IMG/VR virus record: IMGVR_UViG_3300025853_009012 | Coordinates: 1-21,450 of that record | Strand: one strand, 5' to 3' | Length of the DNA stretch: 21,450 nt | Source of the DNA: a virus | Shown here: one piece after another, positions 8,049 through 13,074 of the stretch | Numbering within the stretch: position 1 is the stretch's first letter | Layout: every line of letters begins with the position of its first letter | Position numbers and translations under genes: made by a program | The notes under the pieces: model-generated | Database searches by the model: none | The model's input: the letters and a program-made list of their open reading frames with translations, nothing else | Told to the model about the DNA's origin: nothing

Positions 8049-8425
8049 ATGATAAATATGAAATGAAAGAAGGACAAGGTAGTCTTTGGCATGAAAATAA
8101 TTGTAAAGTTATTAGAAAAGGAAAAATTAAAATAGATGGACAAGAAAGATATTCATCAATTTTAGAATATACAAATAATAATGGCGAAAAAAAATATGAA
8201 TTAGCTATAAGTGCAGGAATTTTATATATTAATAATCCTGAAGATAAAAAAAGTGAAAAAAGTCCTGATATTGGTGGTGCAATAACTTTTAATAATACCA
8301 AATTTACTTTTGGTGGTTGGAGAAATGTTAGAGACAATGGTGAAGAATGGACTGGAGTACAATTAAAACCAAAGGATGAAAAACCATTTCCAAATAACTA
8401 TGATGATAACGATGCACCATTTTAA
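8045..8425 (+). CDS. Probable single-stranded DNA-binding protein with acidic tip
   Basis: A 126-residue protein, predicted beta-rich, with a strongly acidic disordered tail ending DDNDAPF. This C-terminus mirrors the SSB acidic tip (DDDIPF in E. coli), which recruits repair and replication enzymes. The body (IRKGKIKIDGQERYSSILEY, EKKYELAISAGILY, TFGGWRNV) could be an OB fold but is not a canonical SSB sequence. Placement after the exonuclease and annealase fits. GGAGAAATAAA is the ribosome binding site. An alternative is another DNA-metabolism protein with an SSB-like tail. Confidence 0.6.
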   Translation: MNDKYEMKEGQGSLWHENNCKVIRKGKIKIDGQERYSSILEYTNNNGEKKYELAISAGILYINNPEDKKSEKSPDIGGAITFNNTKFTFGGWRNVRDNGEEWTGVQLKPKDEKPFPNNYDDNDAPF

Positions 8426-8764
8426 ATGGCAAAAAGAATAATAGATAAAAAACATCTTGCTTATGTGAGAACCTTGCCTTGTTTTATACAACGGGCAGGG
8501 TTCTATGCTTGTAGTGGGAACACAGAAGCACACCATCTTTTAAAACCTGAAAGTGGTATGAGAGGATTTGGTTTAAAAGCACACGATTCTGAATGCATAC
8601 CTTTATGTAGATATCATCATTCTTTACTTCATACTAAATACGGTGATGAACATAAATTCTTAAAAAAATATGGATACAGAAAAGATGCGGCAGTTAAATA
8701 TGCTAAGCAATTATACGAGGAAAAAGATCCATATATTGATGATAATTCAAATTTACCATTTTAA
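8426..8764 (+). CDS. HNH-type nuclease (DUF968/Ref-like)
   Basis: A 112-residue protein. H36-H37 in EAHHLL, the segment RGFGLKAHDSECIPLC and the C61-x2-H64-H65 then GDEHKF pattern are characteristic of small HNH proteins such as P1 Ref and DUF968 members, which cut DNA in recombination contexts. Cysteines 19, 29, 57 and 61 may hold a structural zinc. It starts immediately after the stop of the SSB-like gene (TAAATG). The tail YIDDNSNLPF again looks like an SSB tip. It may act with the annealase on recombination intermediates (inferred). Confidence 0.75.
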   Translation: MAKRIIDKKHLAYVRTLPCFIQRAGFYACSGNTEAHHLLKPESGMRGFGLKAHDSECIPLCRYHHSLLHTKYGDEHKFLKKYGYRKDAAVKYAKQLYEEKDPYIDDNSNLPF

Positions 8765-8768
8765 AATA

Positions 8769-8803
8769 TTATCCCGATTAGGAATAAATTAGTCGTATAA
8801 TAT
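8769..8803 (+). promoter_or_regulatory. Repeated promoter/operator element, copy 3
   Basis: Third copy of the 35-nt element, with the same TT variant as copy 1. TATAAT is at 8796-8801. It begins four bases after the HNH gene stop and drives the ArdC-like gene. Its leader differs from the others: it has a GTCC-AAAA-GGAC hairpin (8822-8833) directly before the GGAG ribosome binding site. Confidence 0.75.
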
Positions 8804-8846
8804 ATTAGTTAAATTGATAAAGTCCAAAAGGACAGGAGAAAATAAA

Positions 8847-9131
8847 ATGATAAACTACTTAACTAAAAAAGAATACACAGGTCAAAATATAGAAATATTA
8901 ATGGCTAGTGGATATGAAGAAGGAGATTCATTCCTTACTTTTAAACAAGCACTTAAATTAGATGGAGTTAGTGGAAAAACTTTAAAAGGTTTAAAAAAAT
9001 GTGCAACTTTAATGTTTGTTAAAGAATATGAAGATAAAGAAACTGGAAAAATGGTTAAAAAACCAAAATACTTTTCAGTATTTGACGCTAAACAAATTCT
9101 AGCAAGAATTGAAACTAACAAGGCATCTTAA
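8847..9131 (+). CDS. Stand-alone ArdC N-terminal-like (DUF1738) protein
   Basis: A 94-residue protein that resembles only the N-terminal domain of ArdC-type antirestriction proteins: YTGQNIEILMASGYEEGDSFLTFKQALKL matches the usual R-x-Y-x-G-x-N ... W-L-T-F-K-Q-A pattern, then Lys-rich strands and KYFSVFDAKQI. ArdC's N-terminal domain binds single-stranded DNA; the C-terminal metalloprotease domain is missing here. I chose the ATG at 8847, which has GGAG at the right distance, rather than the in-frame TTG 33 nt upstream that has none. It has its own promoter (copy 3) and terminator, so it is a monocistronic or dominant early gene. A role against host restriction is inferred. Confidence 0.72.
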   Translation: MINYLTKKEYTGQNIEILMASGYEEGDSFLTFKQALKLDGVSGKTLKGLKKCATLMFVKEYEDKETGKMVKKPKYFSVFDAKQILARIETNKAS

Positions 9132-9145
9132 TTGATGCCTTTTTT
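9120..9145 (+). terminator. Intrinsic terminator overlapping the ArdC-like stop codon
   Basis: AAGGCATC-TTAATT-GATGCCTT forms a perfect 8-bp stem (9120-9127 with 9134-9141) followed by a T-run. The stop codon TAA (9129-9131) lies in the loop. The next gene begins only 16 bases later, so readthrough must supply the downstream small genes unless a promoter is hidden here. Confidence 0.85.
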
Positions 9146-9160
9146 ATATAAGGAAATAAA

Positions 9161-9511
9161 ATGAAAAAATTAGATTTAATATTAATTGATCCATATGATG
9201 AAAGTATTAGCAGAGTTGATATTGATGGTAGCTTAAAATCTATATACGAAGTTCTACAATGTAGAGTTATAGATATTATGAATCTTGGCGAAAACATTGA
9301 TTTAATAATGGATGATGAAGGTCGCCTAAATAGTAAAAATAGATGGTTTGCATGGGGTGGAAATTCTTTTGCAGGTAGATGTCTTGTAGCAAGTCATAAT
9401 GATTATGGTGATACTGTTTCATGTCCTTTACAAATATCACAAATTAAAAATTTAGAATTTTTAGAAGAAGGATATTCAGAAGAACCACAAATGGAATTTA
9501 TAAAACTATGA
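9161..9511 (+). CDS. DUF3846-like protein
   Basis: A 116-residue acidic protein. The pattern MDDEGRLNSKNRWF, a Gly-rich turn and then RCLVASHNDYG matches the DUF3846 family, common in phages and plasmids and of unknown function. These often neighbour ArdC-type antirestriction genes, as here. The start has AAGGAAATAAA directly after the terminator's T-run. Its stop overlaps the next start (ATGA). Confidence 0.7.
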   Translation: MKKLDLILIDPYDESISRVDIDGSLKSIYEVLQCRVIDIMNLGENIDLIMDDEGRLNSKNRWFAWGGNSFAGRCLVASHNDYGDTVSCPLQISQIKNLEFLEEGYSEEPQMEFIKL

Positions 9512-9657
9512 GAGTTAAGATAAAAAATACAACCATATTTGGAACTTTTATTGGTTATGACAAAAAAGGTAAAGCAATAATAGTTGATGAAGAAACAAAT
9601 AAATTAAAAAAATATAACAAATCACAAATAATAAAAACTTTTGAAAAAGGAGAATAA
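9508..9657 (+). CDS. Hypothetical 49-residue protein
   Basis: A small basic protein beginning MRVKIKNTTIFGTFIGYD. Short beta strands with Gly turns (GTFIGYDKKGKAIIVDEET) suggest an SH3-like or similar small barrel, but no family is known to me. It shares ATGA with the upstream DUF3846 stop, which supports coupled translation. The next gene's ribosome binding site AAAAGGAG lies in its 3' end. Confidence 0.55.
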   Translation: MRVKIKNTTIFGTFIGYDKKGKAIIVDEETNKLKKYNKSQIIKTFEKGE

Positions 9658-9658
9658 A

Positions 9659-9850
9659 ATGATAAAAAAAAATATAGATAAAATTAATGCTAAAGGTCTT
9701 ATTGATTTAGCATTAATATTTGCAAGAAATAATAGTAATGAATTTTTTAAAACTGATTTACTTAAACAAACAACATATACGCATAAAGATATTGAAACTC
9801 TTACTAACAATTATGTGTTAAACAATTTAATAAGTTTGGAGGATAAATAA
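9659..9850 (+). CDS. Hypothetical small helical protein
   Basis: A 63-residue protein, mostly helical (INAKGLIDLALIFARNN, KDIETLTNNYVLNNLI). The ATG at 9659 has AAAAGGAG 6 bases upstream and is preferred over a TTG at 9641 lacking a site. The stop and next start overlap (TAATG). The segment FKTDLLKQTTYTHKDIETL could be a small helix-turn-helix; this is a guess. Confidence 0.6.
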   Translation: MIKKNIDKINAKGLIDLALIFARNNSNEFFKTDLLKQTTYTHKDIETLTNNYVLNNLISLEDK

Positions 9851-10011
9851 TGAAATATGAAGTATGGGTTTATTTAGAATCAGAGGGTTTTTGGTGGAAG
9901 CACATGACTACACCAAACAAACAACAAGCAGAAACAAAAAAACAAAAACTTATTACACAAGGGCATAAAGTAAAACAAAGTATAAATTACATAGGAGTTG
10001 ATAATGTTTAG
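9850..10011 (+). CDS. Hypothetical 53-residue protein
   Basis: A small protein with two aromatic patches (VWVYL and GFWWKHM) and a Lys/Gln-rich helix. No signal peptide. It overlaps the preceding stop by one base and the next gene by 8 nt. Its GGATAAATAATG start has only a weak ribosome binding site, so translation probably depends on coupling. Function unknown. Confidence 0.5.
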   Translation: MKYEVWVYLESEGFWWKHMTTPNKQQAETKKQKLITQGHKVKQSINYIGVDNV

Positions 10012-10222
10012 CACTAAAGAAGAAATACAAGAATTAAATGATACATTAGGTGAACTTGATTTATGGGAGTATAAGACCTCTAAGAGTAAATTAATTGATT
10101 TAATAGTAAGGCATGAATTATATAATATAAGCTTAGGACAGACTCCTGAGGTGGTTTTAGAGTTATATATACAACATTTAGAGCAACAAGAAGAAAATAA
10201 TTATAGACAAGGATTAATTTAA
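10004..10222 (+). CDS. Hypothetical small acidic protein
   Basis: A 72-residue acidic helical protein (KEEIQELNDTLGELDLWEY, ELYIQHLEQQEENN). The ATG at 10004 follows TAGGAG, so it is chosen over an in-frame TTG six bases upstream. It overlaps its upstream neighbour by 8 nt and its downstream one by 1 nt. No family recognised. Confidence 0.6.
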   Translation: MFSTKEEIQELNDTLGELDLWEYKTSKSKLIDLIVRHELYNISLGQTPEVVLELYIQHLEQQEENNYRQGLI

Positions 10223-10374
10223 TGAAAAAGTTTTTTAAAAAATTAGATAAAACAATAGATAAACTTTATAGACCTTTTGCAAATTGGTTAATTAGTTTAA
10301 ATAAAAAAGAAGATATTGATTGGTTAAACATGCATAACAATATGATAGAGGAAAATAAAAATGAAAGACTTTGA
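10222..10374 (+). CDS. Hypothetical 50-residue protein
   Basis: A small basic protein beginning MKKFFKKLDKTIDKLYRPF, an amphipathic, membrane-surface-like helix. TAATG couples it to the gene before, and it overlaps the next by 14 nt. Function unknown. Confidence 0.5.
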   Translation: MKKFFKKLDKTIDKLYRPFANWLISLNKKEDIDWLNMHNNMIEENKNERL

Positions 10375-10501
10375 AAAATTACTTAAAGATAAACTTGAAA
10401 AGGATGGTATTAATAAAGAATGGATGGAAAAACATTTAATTATTGATACTATAACTAAAGAAGATATTGAAGAATTTAAAAAGGGGGATAAAGATGAATG
10501 A
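10361..10501 (+). CDS. Hypothetical 46-residue protein
   Basis: A charged, probably helical miniprotein (MKDFEKLLKDKLEKDGINK). The ATG follows AGAGGAAAATAAAA, a good ribosome binding site. It overlaps both neighbours (14 nt and 8 nt). The overlaps and the spacing are the main support for it being real. Confidence 0.5.
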   Translation: MKDFEKLLKDKLEKDGINKEWMEKHLIIDTITKEDIEEFKKGDKDE

Positions 10502-10676
10502 ATTTAACTATGATGATGAAGCACCTTATGGGGTAAATTTTAATAGATGGTATCATGCTAATACTATTGAAAGAGAAATGTTTAAAGAAGAAAAAATGCC
10601 TTTTGATGAAGCTGAACACACGTTTAAAAAGATGTGGGGATACAAACAACTAGAATCAAAGGTTTTTATTAATTAG
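10494..10676 (+). CDS. Hypothetical 60-residue protein
   Basis: An acidic and aromatic small protein (FNYDDEAPYGVNFNRWYHAN). The ATG at 10494 follows AAGGGGGAT. It overlaps the preceding gene by 8 nt. No family recognised. Confidence 0.55.
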   Translation: MNEFNYDDEAPYGVNFNRWYHANTIEREMFKEEKMPFDEAEHTFKKMWGYKQLESKVFIN

Positions 10677-10684
10677 GAAAAATA

Positions 10685-10897
10685 ATGTTAAAATTTTTAA
10701 GTGGAGCAGATATAGAATTTTTAAAAAGATCAATAAGGTTTTTTGATAAGAATAAAGAATTAAGTCATCGTGATAAAAATAGAGTAGATTTTTTATTAAG
10801 TAATTTAAGCAAAGATGAAACTATAGAAATATTTACTGATATTGTGATGAATTATGAAAAAACAAAAAATCCTTTAAATGATGGTGATATACACTAA
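10685..10897 (+). CDS. Hypothetical small protein, last rightward gene
   Basis: A 70-residue helical protein (SGADIEFLKRSIRFFDKN, DRNRVDFLL-like stretch, ETIEIFTDIVMNY). AGGAAAAATAATG gives a good start. Its stop overlaps by 4 nt that of the convergent leftward gene, closing the rightward half of the window. Function unknown. Confidence 0.6.
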   Translation: MLKFLSGADIEFLKRSIRFFDKNKELSHRDKNRVDFLLSNLSKDETIEIFTDIVMNYEKTKNPLNDGDIH

Positions 10898-11115
10898 TTG
10901 GACTTTTCAGAACTATATTTAATATTCAAACCACATAAAGTACATAAACGATTCTTTTCATCTAAACCTTTTTCTGTAAGTTTATAATTTTGACCTTCTA
11001 CTTTTATAAAACCTTCACCAATTAAAGCAGTTAGATTTTCACTAGGTATATCATCTCCAAACATTATTGCTAATATTCCACCTAGTCTTTTTGTTTGTGT
11101 TTTACTTAGAGCCAT
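10894..11115 (-). CDS. Hypothetical small protein with CxxC
   Basis: A 73-residue protein. LGGILAIMFGDDIPSENL and ALIGEGFIKVEGQNYKLTEK look like a small winged-helix-like fold; the tail has C58-x2-C61. It is the last gene of the late leftward operon and overlaps the 52-residue gene upstream by 14 nt. Function unknown. Confidence 0.6.
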   Translation of the reverse strand: MALSKTQTKRLGGILAIMFGDDIPSENLTALIGEGFIKVEGQNYKLTEKGLDEKNRLCTLCGLNIKYSSEKSN

Positions 11116-11260
11116 TTTTATTTTCAGTATCTACTATTTTTTTAAGATCATTGATATTAATTTTTTTCTTACCAAATATCTTTTCCCAGTTAGTTAAATA
11201 AGCCTTATCATTACCTTTTTTTCTACGAGAGCCTTTACCCCCATGCCATTGATCAGACAT
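11102..11260 (-). CDS. Small basic phage protein (WHGGKGS type)
   Basis: A 52-residue protein, very basic at its start (MSDQWHGGKGSRRKKGNDKA) followed by YLTNWEKIFGKKK. I recall that small proteins with this W-H-G-G-K-G-S opening and the N-W-x-x-I-F-G-K motif are frequent in marine and enterobacterial phages, with no assigned function. It overlaps the endolysin gene by 8 nt and the downstream gene by 14 nt. The recognisable motif and the tight packing support it despite its small size. Confidence 0.72.
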   Translation of the reverse strand: MSDQWHGGKGSRRKKGNDKAYLTNWEKIFGKKKININDLKKIVDTENKNGSK

Positions 11261-11696
11261 TACTCCAATCTAATCCTGCAAATAATAATGCTTCTGCTTC
11301 CCTTCTTCTTATTAATCCTTGTAACACTTTACCACCTGCTTTATTCCATCTTTTAATTTGTGCAGGTACATCTTCATATGCACCTTTGTTTAAAACTTTA
11401 AGCATAGTGGATGCATTTAAATTTGCACCACCTAAATTAAATGTCCATGAAACTAATGAATCAAATTGATGCTGATGTAATGGAACTGTAACAGCTTTTT
11501 TTACTGCGTCTTCATAAACTTCTAAATCAGTTAATAATATAGAATCTGCTTCTTCTTGTGTAATCTCTTGGTGTTCTTCTACAAATTTTGTATGTCCATA
11601 TCCTATAGTCCAAACATCTGCGGCACATTTGTATGATTTTAGTTCACATCCTTCAAACTTCTTTATAAGTGCTATTCCTTCTTGTGATATTTTCAT
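11253..11696 (-). CDS. Endolysin, GH24 lysozyme (T4/P1 type)
   Basis: A 147-residue muramidase that cleaves the glycan of peptidoglycan. The catalytic triad is E15, C24 and T30 in the arrangement E-8-C-5-T; this has Cys in the place of T4's Asp20, as in phage P1 Lyz. GYGHT and a C-terminal GLIRRREAEALLF complete the family pattern. The start at 11696 follows GGGGAGAA; upstream in-frame sequence encodes the neighbouring nuclease in another frame and is not part of it. There is no obvious signal-anchor, so release probably depends on a holin. One base separates it from the nuclease gene. Confidence 0.92.
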   Translation of the reverse strand: MKISQEGIALIKKFEGCELKSYKCAADVWTIGYGHTKFVEEHQEITQEEADSILLTDLEVYEDAVKKAVTVPLHQHQFDSLVSWTFNLGGANLNASTMLKVLNKGAYEDVPAQIKRWNKAGGKVLQGLIRRREAEALLFAGLDWSNV

Positions 11697-11697
11697 A

Positions 11698-12093
11698 TTA
11701 TTCTCCCCATGTTCCGTCTTTTCTAACTTTAGCTGTTTTTTTACCACCCCAGTATTCAACTGCGTGTCCTTCTTGTACGAGGGTTTGGCAAATATCTTTT
11801 TTACCTTCTGTAAAAGGTGTTGCGAGAATCCGTCCATATTTTCCTTTACCATGTGATTGAATTACTAATTTTTCAGCACATAGTTCTTTAAGTCTTTCTT
11901 TAGCTTTAAGTCCTAGTGCTTTTTCTTCTAAATTTCTTGTTCGTGATTCAGGGGTATCAATACCTGCTAATCTGCATCTTTGTTTATGTAGCTTTACGTC
12001 AAAGCCTAAATCTAAAGTCACATCTATGGTGTCTCCATCTATTACCCTCTCTAGTATAGCGTTGTATACAAATGGTGTGACTAATTCAGACAT
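11698..12093 (-). CDS. Staphylococcal nuclease-like (SNase) protein
   Basis: A 131-residue OB-fold nuclease. RLAGIDTPE holds R41 and E49, and KGKYGRILA holds R88, matching catalytic Arg35, Glu43 and Arg87 of micrococcal nuclease; D21 and D46 are the calcium ligands. No signal peptide is evident. It lies in the lysis block between the small membrane protein and the endolysin. Possible roles include degradation of host DNA or of DNA released on lysis; these are inferred. Confidence 0.9.
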   Translation of the reverse strand: MSELVTPFVYNAILERVIDGDTIDVTLDLGFDVKLHKQRCRLAGIDTPESRTRNLEEKALGLKAKERLKELCAEKLVIQSHGKGKYGRILATPFTEGKKDICQTLVQEGHAVEYWGGKKTAKVRKDGTWGE

Positions 12094-12096
12094 AGC

Positions 12097-12261
12097 TTAT
12101 TGCTTAGCCTTCCCAATATTGATTGCGGCTATTTCAAGTATCTTATATAACTTGCCAATCAATTTATCATCCTTTGGTGTTGGAGTAAGTGAGCAAATAA
12201 TACTTGCACCACAAACAACACCAGTGATAATTCCTAGCCATTCTCCTATCATTCCTAACAT
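12097..12261 (-). CDS. Small membrane protein, possible holin
   Basis: A 54-residue protein with one membrane segment (about 4-25, LGIITGVVCGASIICSL), then a conserved-looking TPTPKDDKLIGKLYKILE and GKAK end. I recall similar small proteins next to phage lysis genes. AGGAGATTAATATG gives a strong start. Its size and position directly upstream of the nuclease and endolysin suggest a holin or holin regulator, but the evidence is context, not a diagnostic motif. Confidence 0.68.
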   Translation of the reverse strand: MLGMIGEWLGIITGVVCGASIICSLTPTPKDDKLIGKLYKILEIAAINIGKAKQ

Positions 12262-12302
12262 ATTAATCTCCTATATAATGAATGAATCTAAATAGTAGCA
12301 AA

Positions 12303-12689
12303 TTATTTGCTTTCTGACACCTTTTCTTTAGGCTCATCTTTTTTGTCATATTCTCTATAGAATTCAATAATGTGTAATGTTTCTTTAATATAGCGTTTGA
12401 TCTCTGCCATATTCATAGATAGGTTTTCATAATCTTTAGAGGTTAAAGAATAATATGCTGTTTCAGGTGCAGAGCCTGTTTCTAAATCTGAAAGGTACTC
12501 TTCCATTATACGAGGGGTTAGAATTTCCCAGTCAATATCCGCCATATTAAGTTCTATTGGGAGTGGCGGGTGATACATAGGGGATGGCTCTGCAACTGTT
12601 ATTACTTCCACAGGCTTAGTTTGTGTTGGTATCATAGAACACGCTGTGAAGTAGAAAAGGGTAAAACTAACTATTAGTAGATTTTTCAT
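12303..12689 (-). CDS. Lipoprotein, probable outer-membrane spanin (Rz1-like)
   Basis: A 128-residue predicted lipoprotein. Residues 1-16 are a signal peptide ending FYFTA and the lipidated Cys is C17. The mature part opens Pro-rich (SPMYHPPLPIELN), then is helical and ends in a charged tail. Its start lies 23 nt inside the 3' end of the coiled-coil membrane gene, an arrangement typical of Rz/Rz1 pairs. I start it at the ATG at 12689 rather than the TTG six bases upstream. It would join the inner-membrane partner to fuse membranes at lysis. Confidence 0.7.
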   Translation of the reverse strand: MKNLLIVSFTLFYFTACSMIPTQTKPVEVITVAEPSPMYHPPLPIELNMADIDWEILTPRIMEEYLSDLETGSAPETAYYSLTSKDYENLSMNMAEIKRYIKETLHIIEFYREYDKKDEPKEKVSESK

Positions 12690-13074
12690 TATCAAATTGA
12701 TTAGGATTAGTTAAATCTATAAGGTCTTGTTTGACCTGTTTAGTTCCTTTATTGACTATTTTTTCTATTAGCTTTGGTTTGGCTAAAGCTAAGTTATCAA
12801 GATCATGTTTTGCAAAAGTGTTTTTTAGTTTATTTACTTCTCTTTGTGCTTCTTGGTTCTTTGCAGTTAAAACATTAACTTGTTCTTGTGTTTGTTTTTG
12901 TTTAGCTATATGTTGCTTTATAGAATCGTTTTGTTCTTTGATAGAGCTTTCTAAGGCTATTTGATTGCCTTTTAAAACTGATATTTGATCTTGGAGTCTA
13001 TCAATATACCAAATACTACTTGATGCTGTTGCTATTAACAGTCCACCAAGTATTAATGATAGTTTGAATCCCAT
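12667..13074 (-). CDS. Inner-membrane spanin-like protein (Rz-like)
   Basis: A 135-residue protein with an N-terminal membrane anchor (about 4-24) and a long periplasmic coiled coil (about 26-95, many Gln/Lys/Glu, EQNDSIKQHIAKQKQTQEQ). It is followed by LALAKPKLIEKIVNKGTKQV, a pattern I associate with phage Rz-like proteins. The lipoprotein gene is nested at its 3' end. The start overlaps the cyclase gene by 22 nt, so it is translated from the same message. Confidence 0.75.
   Translation of the reverse strand: MGFKLSLILGGLLIATASSSIWYIDRLQDQISVLKGNQIALESSIKEQNDSIKQHIAKQKQTQEQVNVLTAKNQEAQREVNKLKNTFAKHDLDNLALAKPKLIEKIVNKGTKQVKQDLIDLTNPNQFDNEKSTNS

Noticed and set aside
7467-8337. Several leftward open frames of 62-113 codons opposite the annealase and SSB-like genes
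   Set aside because: They are antisense to well supported genes, without ribosome binding sites, and are Leu/Phe/Ser-rich as expected for antisense of Lys/Asn/Glu-rich genes.
11697-11852. A 52-residue N-terminal extension of the endolysin
   Set aside because: This stretch is the 3' part of the nuclease gene read in another frame; the strong GGGGAGAA site fixes the endolysin start at 11696.
12026-12295. A rightward open frame of 89 codons with hydrophobic content
   Set aside because: It lies antisense to the small membrane protein gene and the nuclease start, has no ribosome binding site, and its composition is explained by the opposite strand.
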